Shown here: positions 48,382 through 61,480 of the stretch, in pieces
How the letters are laid out: each line of letters begins with the position of its first letter
How positions within the stretch are numbered: the stretch's first letter is position 1
DNA from: Thereva unica
Lineage: Eukaryota > Arthropoda > Insecta > Diptera > Therevidae
Assembly (NCBI GenBank): GCA_949987705.1
Contig: OX465281.1
Coordinates: 155,262,393-155,326,392, forward strand
Reading direction: 5' to 3'
DNA length: 64,000 nucleotides
Translations under genes and position numbers: made by a program
Notes under the pieces: model-generated
What the model was told of the DNA's origin: nothing
Databases searched by the model: none
What the model saw: the letters and a program-made list of their open reading frames with translations, nothing else

Positions 48382-51105
48382 ATTAACTTCCCAGTATAGG
48401 TAGTTATTGTAATCGGTCCGAAAATCGAAATCGAAAATTTCGAGGTATTTTCATCTTTCAAGGTCCCAGGAGCATTTTAAGCAAAAAATTGGGAGGAAGT
48501 GTGTGTGTGTGCATGTGCGTACCGATGTGGCCATTTTTTCCTTCACGATATCGCGCGAACCAAAAAAGATATCAATTTCGTTGAGGTGTCGTTTGAAGCG
48601 TATTAACCGAAATATGATCTGAAAAGATTTTCATAACATTCAGTCGAGCCGTTTTTTTTTTGTTTAAGAGGTGTAAGTGATTTTTGTACCTGCACGATAC
48701 CGCCCGAACCACAAAAGATATCGACTTGATCGAGGTGCCGTTCGAAGCATATTAGCGACAATATAATCTGAAAAGATTTTTATAATATTCGGTCGAGGGG
48801 TTTTTTGGTTTAAACGACACAAGTGATTTTTGTACCTGCATGATATCGCGCGAACTATAAAAGATATCGACTTAGTTGACGTGCCGTTCGAAGCGTATGA
48901 AATATGATCTGAAAAGATTTTCATGAAATTCGGTCCAGCCGTTTTTAGCTTTTTCAAAAAAAAAAAAAAAAGCTTATACAGAGGCTCTGTCCATCTGTCC
49001 GTCTGTCCGTCTGAAGCCTACTTTCATCTCTGAAAGTACTGCAGCTACAGACTTGGGAAATATCTCAAAATGTAGCTCTTGGTCAAAAGACCAAAAACTG
49101 AGAAAATGGTCTGGAAATTTCAACCAGAAGTATATTTAAACAACAAAAAAGAGCCTTTAAAGAAAATATTGTGACTAATTTTTGTGTTCTAAGGCTTATA
49201 ACTTCTTAATTATTCATTTTACCACAAAATTTCTAAGTAATAAATTGGAGATTATTTAATTTTAAACAAAAAGTGTCCTTGCAAATTTCCGGTAAGATGT
49301 GCCGTTTCGGAGATATAGTGGAAAAACCATTTGCATACGTTTTCCAAGATGGCGGCCAAAGGGGGGGGGATAGAATCCCGAAAACTCAAACTTAAGCTCA
49401 CCCTGCCCCCCCCCCTACACATCCCAAAAATAAAACCTTGTCCTGCATTTTTGCAATGTTAAAGTACCATTTCCATGGACTATAAAGGGCTAGGGAAAGT
49501 CCCTCGTCTGTGGGGCTGCGAGTTCGATCCTTCGGCTCGCGGTACTTTTTTTTTTCGTCATAATAATTTTTTTTAAATTTCCTTCGGGGATTTTGTTTCA
49601 TATGAAACAAGTTTTTGACATGAATACGTCTCTAAATTTGCTTGCAGAACAAAAACCGATGATGACGAAGTTATGGCATATAGTTTTTATTTGCTGCTCA
49701 AAAACTATTGTTTATATTGAATAAAGAAATATACCATGACGTGGGTGAAGAATCAAAGAATTTTATTGTTTACATTTGATTTCCTTTTTTGTAAGCTATG
49801 ATGATTATATTGTAGTGTTTGTTAAATACTTTGTTAAGTTTTAGATTACGCAGTCTCACAACTTATAACCTACATAAGCCTTTAACAAAAACTTTTCAAG
49901 ATTAATTATATATAGCGTTGGTCAGTGTGATACTTATGAATCTCCATGGCCAAACTAGGGTGCGGTAAGCCGAATTTTTAACAATAATACATGTATGTTT
50001 AAGTAAAATAATACACCTAATTCTGTTGTGCAAAGTGTATCACATTAGATTTTCCTCCAATCCAAAGAAAAATGTTTAGATTCGTTTTCTATAGTGTTTA
50101 CATGTGTGATGTGCTTTTTTTTTTTCAATTTGACACATTCGAATTATTGGCCTCGATTCCCAGATCCGGCGGGTTGGAAGTGAGTGCGGATCAATCTCCA
50201 TTTAATATATTGTCATCCAATCTGAAGTGTTATTCAACAGAAAGAATACCATGAAAAAGCGTAATTAGTGGCTAGTCTCTAGGCACAACATCCCACTAGT
50301 TTTGTTTAAGCGACGTAAGTGAGTTTTGTTCATGCACGATATAGAACGAACCAACCATGATACCGACTTCTTTGCGGTGCCGATCGTAGCGTATTACCGA
50401 AAGTACGCTTTGAAAAGATTTTCATAAAATTCGATCAAGTGGTATCTATGTTTAAAGGGCGTAAGTGATTTTTATACATGCTCGATAGAACGCAAACCAA
50501 AAATGATATTGACTTCATTGAGGTGCCGATCGAAGCGTTGGAATGACATCCGTTCAAAATGAAGTTCACTTTTATGGATTCAGCCGAGGAATAGCTTCCC
50601 AAAGAGTCATCACGCGTCAAAATCCGAGTTTTCTTTAAAAACCATTTAACAAATACGTTAACCATTACAAACATGACGAAATTTTCAAACTTTAGTTCAG
50701 AACTGTTTGAACGGCGGATTGCTTTCCATGTCCTACAGTTTTGGGAATTGAGTTCATCGCGGGATTTCCAGTGATTACAGTTTGGCCTTTTCGGACAAGT
50801 TTGACAAATCCGTTACATTGATTAATTTTGGTACTATCTCCTGAAATCGTTCGAATTGAAAATGAAGTTTTCACCATTGCAGTTTATCATCAGCGCGTCA
50901 ACACGCTCAAAATGAATTCGCTTTATAGTGTAGCGAACGAAGCGCCAGGGACATGTTTGTTTGCTACTGTTCAACAAAAAAAAAGTTCTTCAGAAAAGCC
51001 TGGCGGATTTACCATTCTTATCGTTATTTCAAAGAGCTCCCTTCCATCATACTGGGAAGTTGATCGTGTGGACCGAAAGGGTCGAACCCACATCCCAACT
51101 AGTTT
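48382..51105. mobile_element. CTTCCCAGTAT repeat element (copy 2), split by a nested repeat
   Basis: Starts AACTTCCCAGTATAGG and ends ATACTGGGAAGTTGATCG, then ACCCACATCCCAACTAG. Internal tandem units match those of 32126-33163. At 48945 it is interrupted by the CTAG-ended repeat and resumes at 50304 with GTTTAAGCGACGTAAGTGAG. The part 50530-51040 has extra sequence not present in copy 1. Confidence 0.7.
48945..50303. mobile_element. CTAG-ended interspersed repeat (copy 2)
   Basis: Starts AGCTTTTTCAAAAAAAAAAA and GCTTATACAGAGGCTCTGTCC, ends ACATCCCACTAG before TTTT, as in 31126-35376. It lacks the LINE fragment and the nested CTTCCCAG element of copy 1, as well as about 765 bp matching 34275-35040. 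The tRNA-like T arm at 49512-49545 and a T run are retained. Confidence 0.7.
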
Positions 51106-51334
51106 TAAATCTGTAAATATGTTTTTCCTTATACAGTTTACAAAAAATTTAAAGATTTTTTTTGTAATTAACATTCTTAGGCACGATAATTAATATTCCC
51201 ATTAATTCATTCATCATTTATCATATCCCCTCTTTCGCAAACGCAATAGATCTACCCGCATCGCAACATTTGAGCTATTCACTACGCGACGTGCTTGTAA
51301 TACGTGAGACATTGTACTGGTTCAAAAGGAAAAA
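51106..51334. other. short segment related to 35748-35811
   Basis: TTTAAATCTGTAAATATGTT and TTTCCTTATA-AGTTTACAAA (51103-51160) is the inverse of 35748-35811 next to the polB C-terminus, so another repeat edge is shared. The remainder carries no feature I recognise. Confidence 0.5.
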
Positions 51335-51585
51335 GTGGCTCCTCTTACAAACTTATTTTATAATCGTATCCTACCCAACACTAGTACACTACCTTCATTC
51401 GTCGGGTTAGTTACAACAGCGTTATCGAAATATGGAGACGAAGCTGATCGAGTGTTCCAGATCATCTATAGCGGAAAGATTCAAGGAGGCGCAAAGAATC
51501 TGCTACAAGTTACTCCACCAGCTAATTGGGAAGAATGTAAATCCAGTTTAAAGCAGCATTACAAGTCATCTAAAAATCAACTTAC
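51335..51585 (+). pseudogene. gypsy-type Gag fragment, left part
   Basis: The frame contains NTSTLPSFVGLVTTALSKYG, IIYSGKIQGGAKNLLQVTPP and ANWEECKSSLKQHYKSSKNQ, the helical capsid pattern of gypsy-type Gag. It is similar in layout to the Gag at 590-1399 (KVTGKAKESV / SWADLKRVLIKNHGEKTPE). It is interrupted at 51585 by a Jockey-like LINE and continues at 57293. Confidence 0.7.
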
Positions 51586-52216
51586 TAGTGTGAGAGTCCC
51601 ACCCGAACTGTGATACAGAGAGGACGTGAGACTGCGTATACGTTCAGTACAAGTTTTATTACTATTTTTTCTTTTTGCGAACTTTATAAATTTAATTCTG
51701 TGTGCGAATTGCCGATATTTCTTTTTCATTTTCTCTTTCTTATAAAGAAAATTATATATACAAATATATAAAAGTGGTGAATAAACGAAGGGTACGGGCC
51801 ATAACATGGGCCCTCGCCCAACAAACAGTGCAGTGCTCGGAGACACTATGAAAAGGCGAAGAAAAAGCAAAAATTGTTTAATACCCAGAAAGACACCAAT
51901 AAATAAAAAAACAACGGAAAATACAGACAATGGGGGTATACAGACGGTGCACATTCATGGCAAGTAAAACCGGTTTTATGGATGAGAGAGGGAAGGGAGC
52001 GAAAGAACTTAACGAAACATTTTTCACGCAAAAGCAAACGCGTGAAAACTTACACACATATAAAATGTTACTTCTTTCTCTTGTTTTCTTTAGCTCTGTT
52101 TTTGTCTGACAAGTGAATTTTATTTACAATACATTTAAACGTTCCTGTAAAGCTTTCAAATGTGCTAAACACAATTACGCCCCGTGTGTGTTCCGAGGGG
52201 TTGAATAAAACCGGTT

Positions 52217-53302
52217 TTGCTCAGTCACTTATGGCAGCGTCTGTATACCCCCAATGGGAGTTGTGACGACGAAAGCTCCTACGACAGCATGCCTCATGAC
52301 CACCAACAGCCAGCATACAGTGGCGCGGGGAATTCCTTTGCTCCACTAATGCCAACAGATGAAGAAGAGCAAGCCCTCGAGAAACTCATCCACTCGGTGA
52401 AAGAAAAACGCAGCAGCAGCAAAAACAACGACACCCCACCCCAACGATGACAGCAACAAAAAAAAGAAAAGGTACCGCCTATCAATATTTTTAAGCAAGG
52501 AATTTCAGATACCTTAGCATTAGCTTCTAGAGTGATTGGGAGGGAAGGGTTCTCCGTCAAGAGACAATCTGGCGGGCACCATTCCCTTATGTGTGCTAGA
52601 ATAGATGATTATAAGAAAATGAAGAGAGTGCTTGAGCGTGCGGAAACGGAATTTTTCTCCTTTACTGCGAAATCGGAGAGGAAAATAACCGTTCTTCTAA
52701 AGGGCCTGGATCCTGAAATGGACTCGCAGGAGATACTTACGCTGCTACGCGAAAAAAATATTAAAGATTTAAAATTTCTGGCGGTGAAGCCTTTTGTAAC
52801 ACCGCACTCGCGCACTACAAAAAAGATACTCCCTTACTTCCTCGTCCAGCTTTCACCGGAGAGTCGACTAGACAATCTTAAATTAATAAGAGATGTAGGT
52901 CACCTCGTAGTTCGTTGGGAAAAAATAAATAAAAAAGAAGGTATCCTCCAGTGCATGAGGTGCCAAAGGTTGCATCACATGGCATTTAGGTGTATCAAGT
53001 GCGATAAGGACCGCAAGCCAGGAGAATGCCCTCTCGGCAAAGACCGCGTAGATGACAAAAACATGCTATATTGCGTACTCTGCCGTTCAAACGGTCACCC
53101 TGATAATTATCGGGGATGTCCAAAATACGCAGAACTGAAGAAGAGAATACAGGCGAGGAAGAGCATGATACAGAAACAAAGCTGCTATGTTCAAAAACAT
53201 TGTGAGGCCAAACTTAACATTTGCTCAAATGGCAATGCACGCAGAAACAACAGCGCAACAAGCCCCGGAAGTAGCTCAAGCCCCTTCCGCCGGCAACGAT
53301 AA
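52217..53302 (+). pseudogene. Jockey-like ORF1 (Gag-like, zinc-knuckle protein)
   Basis: The N-terminal part is Ser/Asp-rich (52217-52450). A frame break follows near 52450, with the continuation NIFKQGISDTLALASRVIGR. A PRE_C2HC-like domain (about 52540-52930: ITVLLKGLDPEMDSQEIL, YFLVQLSPES) then leads to zinc knuckles CMRCQRLHHMAFRC, CIKC and CVLCRSNGHPDNYRGC. This is the standard nucleic-acid-binding ORF1 of Jockey elements. The end is Ser/Arg-rich. Confidence 0.85.
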
Positions 53303-53439
53303 GGTCATGATGATCCTGCTATCTATTCGGGGACAATTAGCCAACATAAGACGGCAAGTGAATGAGCAAGGTGCCAGGCTGGACCTTGTTTACTCCGTGC
53401 TCTTCCCGAAAACGGGCCGTAAGCGTGCAATGGCAACTC

Positions 53440-56361
53440 TGGGACAGAACGTAATTAAGATCGTGGCCATAAACGCCAATTTCATTATTAGACTTGAGAG
53501 GAGGGCGAACATACTCGCGTTGCTGCAGCAAGAAGCTCCTGATATCCTGTTAGTCAGCGAAACTAAGCTGCCTGAGAGACACAAATTGGAGTATAAGAAT
53601 TATGTAGTTGTCAGGTGAGATCGCCCTGGTGCTACTCGGGGTGGCGGAACGGCTATCTTTATTAAAAATGGAATTAAGTTTCGGGTACGGCAAAGCAGGG
53701 AGATCGAACAGTTTCGAGTGCTGGAAGCCTGCGTCGTGTATATCCCACTCCAAAGCGGTCGAAAGATGTACATAATTGCGGCTTACGCACCCGCAGCTCC
53801 ACAAGTCGACAGTTTTGTCAGCGAGCTGGAACAGCTTTGGGCTGGGTTCAGAAAAAAATTATTACTTATTGGCCGGAGATCTAAATGCCAAACATAGAGC
53901 TTGGGGAAATCAAATCAAGCACCAGAGGTAACCACCTGCAAAGATGGTGGGAGTGTAATAGAATCCAGCAGAAAGTCACACTTCTTGTGACGAACAGGCC
54001 TTCGTAACCCAGGGGTGGATCGTTTCTGGATATATGCTTGCCCGACTCACGTCTGGATAGCGGACGAATAAGTGACGAAGATGTAAACTGCCTACGGACT
54101 GTACCTTACGACAGCGACCACCACGGACTAACCCTCACGGTGCAGATGCCACGTGAGCCTATGGAACTGGAGCAGTATGCTGAAGTACAGCCCTATATTT
54201 ATCATAAGGCGAACTGGCCGCGATTTTGCAGGGCAATGGCCCGCACTATACAAACAGAAGGACTAACACCGCCGATAGACCAAAATTTGACTAGAGACGA
54301 TATCGACCATTACTTGAAGGAAATGGATCGAGTCATAGTGCAAACGATGATTCGAGTCATCCCTAAGACAAAAAAACGCGACTGCACGGACTGCTACAGG
54401 AATTTTACAATCGACAGATTACAAAGACAAAAAACCTACTGCTATCAAGACTCAAAACATTACATCGCCAATTCCAAAATCACCGGAATCCATAAATCAC
54501 AACATTGAAGTCGTTGATTCGAAACCCCCAGCAACTAATCAAGGAAAATTACTCTAAGTCGATCCAGAAAATTACTCTAGATCCAGATACGCATTACCGA
54601 GATGATGACGACTGTTATCATGTGGAAGATGAGCAGGACAGAGTTGATTTGGTGGGAGCCTTCTGGCAAAAGGTCTACACAACGAACCCTCCTGTCCAGC
54701 CGAATCGCGACCTGGAAAATCGGGCGCGGCTAAACTACATTGATCTTCAAAGCGAAAACAGAGTTTGGAGATCTGAGAATCGACATTTAGTCGAATTCAG
54801 TGAGGATTGCCCAGCGGACAACATCCCAGAGGCCTCCGAAAACGCGATTTTTGTGAAGAAGGATAATCTATTGCGAATTTTCCACATGCTAAAGAATAAG
54901 AAATCGGCAGGGATCGATGGTATCCCCAATGTTGTTCTAAAGCACTTACCTCAGTGTGTAGTCGACATTTACACCACGTTGTTTAATAATGCTTTGAATA
55001 ATGCCTATTTTCCGGATTACTGGAAAATGGCCGTGATATATCCTACACCCAAGGATAAAAAAGACAGATCAAATCCTGGCAATCTCCGGCCCATTAATAA
55101 GCTTGCTACCAAACATCAGCAAAATGTTCGAGGTGGTAATCAACCGCTCGCTGACAAGTTGGGTTGAGGACAATAACATTATTCCGGACAATCAGTTTGG
55201 ATTGCGAGCGGAACATGGCGCTATCCATGCTTGCGCAAAACTGGTGTCTGACATACAGTGGAATTTTGCCAAAAGACAGTGTACCGGAGCATGTCTGGTT
55301 GACTTCGAGAAGGCCTTCGACTCTATATGGGTTAAGGTACTTCTCCTGAAGCTAACAATGAACGGGATGAATGGTCCCCTACTTCGAATTATCTACGACA
55401 TGATAACGGAGAGGAAGTTTCTTGCTAAAAGTGGGAACTACACCTCAAAAATCTTTGACATTAAAAACGGGCTGCAGCAGGGAGCAGTAAATTCGCCACT
55501 CCTTTTCAATAAGTATATACACAAGCGATTTAATATGATCTCTAAGCGCTTTAGCGTTCGCAGACGACCTAGTTATATACCGAACAGACCCAAAGATTGA
55601 CCTTATCCAGACGCTCCAACAACGTGATTTCGAGAAAATCGAGCGTTATGCTAATGATTGGAAATTGAAAATCAATCATGGAAAGTGCAAAACGATCCTT
55701 TTCAGAACTCCTCTTAACAAAGCTCCACGTGATGTTAAAATGAACTGGAAGACGTTCCATGTTCGAAGCCATGCGGGACAGACGCTGGAGAGGAAAACCG
55801 AGGTTAGGTACTTGGTGATTTGGCTGGATCAGTACATGTATTACGAGAGACATATACGTACTGCTATAGTCAAAGCCCAAAAGGCCTTCCATATGACGAA
55901 GAAGCTCTTTTACAGCAAGCACCTTAACTCAAGGGTTAAGGTGGATTGCTATAAGAGCTTGGTCAGACCGGTTCTTACTTACGGCTGCCGCGTATGGTGG
56001 AATATAACCCCATCATATATGGTAAAGATGAGGATATTTGAAAGACAATGCTTGAGAGCATGCTTGAGCATGTATCGAACTCCAAAAATTTTATGCTAAC
56101 AAAATCCTATACGGAAAAGCAAAAACCATGAGGGTGGACAATTTCATAATCAGATTAACCAGAAATCACGTTGTAAGAGCGACGGAAAGCAACAATCCTC
56201 TCATCTTCGGAGCTTTCTATCCCAGACCAGACTTTTATGACACGACAAGACGGACAGGACAAATACCGCCCGAAGCATTCCCATGGCTAGATGCGTTAGG
56301 GCTGATACAGGATAGGGAGGGAGTTCCTTTAATTTACCACGTGTATCGTCGCGCGAGTTAA
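53440..56361 (+). pseudogene. Jockey-like ORF2 (endonuclease and reverse transcriptase)
   Basis: Endonuclease blocks: KIVAINANFI, ILLVSETKLPERHKLEYKNY, GGTAIFIKNGIKFR, then a decayed LAGDLNAKH (about 53870). RT blocks: KNKKSAGIDGIPNVVLKHLP, GNLRPI, NQFGLRAEHGAIHA, VDFEKAFDSIW, NGLQQGAVNSPLLFN, and FADDLV (about 55555, in a shifted frame). After that come WKLKINHGKCKTILF, YLVIWLDQYMYY and SLVRPVLTYGCRVWW. It ends LIYHVYRRAS at 56361. Stops or shifts occur near 53617, 53860, 54508, 55110, 55560 and 56097, so it is inactive. Confidence 0.88.
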
Positions 56362-57292
56362 GTATGGGTTTTAATTTAACGCCAAATTAAGTTTAATACA
56401 TTTATTTAAGAGCTGCCCTTTAGACCTTCTCTTTTTTTCGAATTCAATCTTAAGACTAACTTTATTATAAAAGCTTTTCTTTAGCTAGCTCTAGTAATCT
56501 GCTTACATTTTAATAATTCACGTTCTTCAAGATGTGAAGAATGTGTGGGAAAAGATGCATCTTGTCATTCCCGTTGATTAAGCAAAACGTAATTAATACT
56601 CATGTTACGAAGATAATTATTTGTCTTGAGATTTATGTCTCCCGACGAATAATTATCTTTTTTTATTTTATTTTATACTGTAACGATGGAAGTTTTGGTT
56701 TTCAACGGGATGTGGAGGATCAAATTCTTCGAATAAGGAATTTGTTGAAGTTACTGATGTAACTTGCGTGAGATAAACGTGTCTTACACGAAAGAGTCGA
56801 TGGACTTAATGCACAACTCCTGCGATTCAGTACAGGTGTAGGCCCTATAGATAAAGAGGAAGCCTCCAGGGCCAGTAGGAGGTACTGGTGGTTGGAAGAA
56901 GCAGGTTAAAAACGTGTTTCAGTGCAAATGAGCAATAAAATAGTTTAAGTAGGATCACGATCCCTATTAAGTTAGCAGTAGGTTAGGGTAAGGTACATTG
57001 TAAGTCTTTTTACACTAGGTTAAGTTTTATAAAATAGGTTAAGTTAGCTAAGTTTTTTTTTCTTTTTATCTTACAATATTTTCTTAGCATGTAGCATATA
57101 GTTAAGCATTTATGTATCGTTTGAATCGAATAAAGAGGCCGAAAGGCAATTCCAAATAGTTTAAGTAGATAGAGTCTAACCTAGAGTTCCCGCAGAGGGC
57201 CAGTATGTTTCTTTTTAAGGTACATAGGGAAAATAGGTTTAAGCGTAGCCTGTATTACAATATAGTTATAATAAATATGCTTAAAAAAAATA
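56362..57292 (+). other. 3' untranslated region of the Jockey-like element
   Basis: Non-coding, with repeated GTTAAGTT and AGGTTAAG motifs (56975-57050) and an A-rich end before the target duplication. The small open frames here have no motifs. Confidence 0.6.
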
Positions 57293-57590
57293 AAAAATCA
57301 ACTTACCATAACAAAGGAAATAACTTCTTTAAAAGTAAGTAGCATACAAGATTTAGGTGATAAATTTAAAACGATTCGTGGAAGATATTACCGATTTTGC
57401 AGCCTTTGAAGACAACCGTGTTATTATGCTCGACATATTCGGTGGTATGTTAATTCAAAGAATAAAGGGATTAGCTTCAGGATCATTAGCATATGAAATA
57501 ATGACAAAAGTTAGGTTATCAGAAATTAGGGAAATAGTTAATAAGTTTATTGGACAAGATCAAGTAAATTTAAATTTAAACTATAGCTAT
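57293..57590 (+). pseudogene. gypsy-type Gag fragment, right part
   Basis: After the second copy of the target duplication the Gag frame continues TKEITSLKVSSIQDLGDKF, shifts once, and reads DITDFAAFEDNRVIMLDIF, RIKGLASGSLAYEIMTKVRL and EIREIVNKFIGQD. It is cut near 57590 by the truncated end of the Helitron. Confidence 0.65.
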
Positions 57591-60500
57591 AGCTAAGTCT
57601 GAATAGTGCTCTAGATTGATGTGCTACCTCAGTGTTTAATGGAAGCAATCTTGACAAAAATATTTTTAACGCAGTATGTACAGTAGTTCCATCAATAGCA
57701 ACCGCGGCTTTCCCTGTCGAAGCACATGTGATGTACGAGTTACAGCATCCATCATTATCAGTGTATCTGTTATAGATTTCCATGATAAGCTTTATCACAA
57801 ACGTTTTTCCACATCCAGCTGGACCCGTAAAAAATATTTGAAATGGACTACAGTTTGAAGTTAGAAGATTCGAAATGACGTGCAGCAAGAGTTATTTTTG
57901 TTTATCGTTTGCGATTCTCATCAACTCGTTAAACTCTGTATTAGGCGTTAAATTTTCTCGTCTTTTAGCAATAGAACCGAGTTTATTAAGTACAGCCAGG
58001 CGAAGATCATTATTCATTGCGGAAATAGGTTTGTCATATAAATTTTGAAATGGATTCAATTCAAATATATTTGCAACCTCTCGAATTTCAGTTTCGTCAT
58101 CCAAACTATCTGCTCGACAAAAATTTTTACAAAATTTAAATGGTTTTTTGGATATCTTAGATTCAAATTCTTTCCGTCTATTTAAAATTATATTTTCATT
58201 TTTATTATATATTTCAATAAATTTCATTTCAGCGAGTATTTTCTATCTTCGTTTCGAAATCGAATGTGTAACGTAACCATTTCACGTTTATATTCATTTA
58301 AGTCTTGCCCCATATCATAATTTCGGTATCGGATAATACGAGGTAATTTTCTTTTTGCGTAGTTACCATCCTTTTTAATGTTGTAATTAGCAAAGAACTG
58401 GGCAAGTATTTTCCAGATCTCGCTGTCGGTGTTCGTATTTGTCAAACCAATTTTCCTTCCAAATGTTAGTCGAATCGTCTCCAATCCCTACCGCGTCTAG
58501 TTCTTTTTGAGTTTTTCTTATTCTTTGACGATCAACTGGCCACATAGTGGGGATTGTGGTGACAACAGTGGAACACTTAGACATCGGTTCCCGTGGAAGA
58601 TACTAAGCCGCCTCATGACTTGTTATTTCGACATTATTAAGCTTGTTTACACCTATTTTCCTCGTAATTTCAACAATATCAAACTCTGGATGTTCATCCA
58701 TAATTTCAATAATCAACCGCTGAAGATGACTAACACCTCGGTTAGTTTTATTAACATACTCGGCCACATAATTAGCGCATGAATACTTTTAAGTGATCTA
58801 CTGAATATCCATATTCGATTGAACAATATTCAATATAAAAGGATTAAACGGATTATGCCATTTTTCACATGGTTGACGTTTGACAGAAACTCGTGGCCTC
58901 TTAATCCCAGCTCGAAGTATATTATAATAATCGTCGTCTGAACTGATATTGTTCTTTTCATAAAAAGAATCAATATCAGGATAATCATTCCTTTCAAGAT
59001 TAATCCTGATCTCCTTGTAGCGTTTACCATAATTTTTGAAATTAGGCTCCTCTTTCTGCATAGGTGATAATATTGTAGTTGAGCCGCTAGGCATAAAAGG
59101 TGCTTCAAATCTGCAATGCTGAGGTTGATTCGCCACTATTTTTTTATAGCACGTAAATGTGTGCTTATGAGTTTGTAATTTAATATTACCTGATGCTTCT
59201 TGTGATGAAACAGATATTAAGTTATCAATTAATGTAATGGCATCCAATCTATTCCTATCAAGTGCTTGCAACGGAGAATTAGCCAGCCACAATAGCATGG
59301 ACTACCACGATGCTAGAACTCAATACGTTTAAAATAATAAACAACGTAATATTTTCCAAATGGGCTGAATTTTGGTGATTTTTAAATATTTATCAATACA
59401 TTGACCAACTTGTTAAAATGTATAGCACAAGTTACTGCATCCTCGTTAACGAGTGTTGTTTTTTCCATATTGCAAAAGTTCAGCAAATTCTTCTGAAATA
59501 GTTTCACCGTTGTGTTTAACTTTAAAGAGCTTTTGGAGTAGACTGTTTCATCCAATTTCGTTGGCACTGACAGTAAGAAATACAGTAGGTTTTCCAAACT
59601 GTCTGATCATGGCAAAAAGATCTTTTTTACGATCCATCCAATACCATGTTGAATTTGGAATTGCTCTTAGAAATGCAAGATTGGTTTCAATAAAATTGTG
59701 AACGTACTGTTCATCTTCACGTAATTTTGGTATCCTTACCAACGTGTTTGAACGCAATTGTGAGAGAGTCGCGAACTCGCATCCTCATAATTTTCATTGC
59801 CATATACAATAAATGGTACGCTGTAACTGCATGACGATCAGATCTTAGCTCACTAGAAGCCATCATTAACGAGGTAACTTTAACATTATCTCTAAAGTTA
59901 CGAAACTGACCCAATGACCCAAATAAATAGCTGGAAAAGAAAGTTCCTCTGCATGTTCATCAAATAATAAACTTTCTGGTACATTTCTTTCAGCAGGTGC
60001 GATACGTAAATATTGTTCTTCATTCCATAGGCTCCTGTAAGACTTTCTTCTATAGGAATATGTTCACTTACATAATCTTGCTGAATTTCATCATGAATTT
60101 GGCCATTATTAAAAAATGAGTCATCAACTTTAATATCGTACATAGTGTAGCCAACTTTTAATTGTACGCTTATTAACAATACCATATAAGTAGCTGGACC
60201 GATGAATTTTCTTACGTTTAATATGTACATTCCTTGTTTACCATATTATTAACTGAAACGGGCACGTTAATTATTTGACTATAAATACCGTATTGACCAT
60301 TCACATGCCTCAATCGTCTGATTTGCATGAACGGAATACGTGGTGAAACTAATCTCTCAGAAACTAGCTGGGAGATGTTGAGGTACATCTGGATATTTAA
60401 AACCATCATATGTTGACATTAAAGAAGTATTTTTCTTGTGCAAAGCTTGTACGCATGTGTTGCAAAGCTTTACGTTTTTCTCGGGAATATTAGGTATAAT

Positions 60501-61014
60501 TTTTGTTAGAATTACCTTATGTTCACAAGATGAACTTTTTAAATCGCCTTTAAACCACAACCTGTCACATACTGAGCATGGATGTCCAAAGGAATTGTCG
60601 ATGAATTTTGTTTTAAACTCCTGGTGAGCTCTTTTAAACTGAAGGTAATTGGTGTATGGTAATGATGAAACTAAGTCCGCATCAACTTCATTAGCGGAAT
60701 TATTCATTATTAGTTCTGAAGAGTTAGAGAGAATGGCCTGTCCGCCTGATTGAGGTAATTCCTGATCTATCATGATGTGTTCATTCAACAAATCGTGCTA
60801 AATCATTTAAATTTGTACCCGTGGTAATTGGCTGAGGTAATGATCCAGAAATCATCATTCGCATTTCTGACGTAGGTGAAGTACTTGAAAATGCATTCGC
60901 AGATGATTGATTTGATTGTTTAAGCATTTTTTTCGCAGCCTCCAAGCCCGCCCGAGCAGAACAGGCTTGAGTTTTGTAACCAAAATCGTGAAAAGAAGAA
61001 GAAGTATTGGTCAC
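57591..61014 (-). pseudogene. Helitron Rep/helicase, degenerate and truncated
   Basis: Minus-strand fragments in order: N-terminal MTNTSSSFHDFGYKTQAC (61014), a DUF6570-like Cys region (CSVCDRLWFKGDL with CEHK and LCNTCVQALHKK, 60791-60357), and FPAIYLG-type Helitron-like N sequence (near 59930). RKKDLFAMIRQFGKPTVFLT (59548-59757) and a Rep region follow. The linker comes next, then PIF1-like helicase with Walker A IFFTGPAGCGKTFVIKLI (57830) and ITCASTGKAAVAIDGTTVHT. Helicase motifs II-VI are missing beyond 57591. Many stops and shifts are present. The HUH motif is damaged (EF-stop-HRGSP with the two-His part deleted, near 59305). Confidence 0.88.
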
Positions 61015-61480
61015 TGAAATATCTAAAATGCAGTTTCAAGAAAACCAGGTGGTTGCAGAGAGGTCATAATATTTCTGAAGCCGCTGTTTTCTAGATGTCG
61101 CATATGAGTATATAATTCGGTTGCAAACTAATTGAATTGCAACTTTACGCGGTGAGCGTTTCATTATAAGTCACTGTGAAGCTACAAATAAGTTGCATTC
61201 GACCAAAGCAGAGTTAAGTTACTGTGCGCCTTCAGAAAACCAATCTACGACAAGTTGAAGTAGTCACAAACAAGTTTCTTTCAGTTGTTATAGTGACTGT
61301 CACATTACTTTGTCACTGTAGCCATGGATGTGCCCTATTGTGACTCTCAACTAATTTGATGCTGTATGAAACACCTTTATGTGACCAGTTTGAATTAGTT
61401 TATTTTGTGCGTCATAGCAGTAAACACTTGAATTTTCACAACATGAATTCGATTCCAATAAGTGACAAAAGTAGAATATT
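61015..61480. repeat. left subterminal region of the CACTA-like element
   Basis: Short GTCAC / GTGAC motifs recur (TCACTGTGAAGC, GTAGTCACAAAC, ATAGTGACTGTCAC, GTCACTGTAGCC) between 61170 and 61340. Similar motifs occur right of the transposase at 63773-63880, as expected for subterminal repeats. The exact element ends were not found. Confidence 0.45.

Larger units (their letters stand above)
51586..57292 (+). mobile_element. Jockey-like non-LTR retrotransposon with 14-bp target duplication
   Basis: Flanked by AAAAATCAACTTAC at 51572-51585 and 57293-57306. It starts TAGTGTGAGAGTCCCACC and ends in an A-rich tail (TTAAAAAAAATAAA). It has a leader of about 650 bp, ORF1 (52217-53302), ORF2 (53440-56361) and a 3' region of 930 bp. 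It looks close to full length, but both ORFs contain stops and shifts. Confidence 0.92.
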
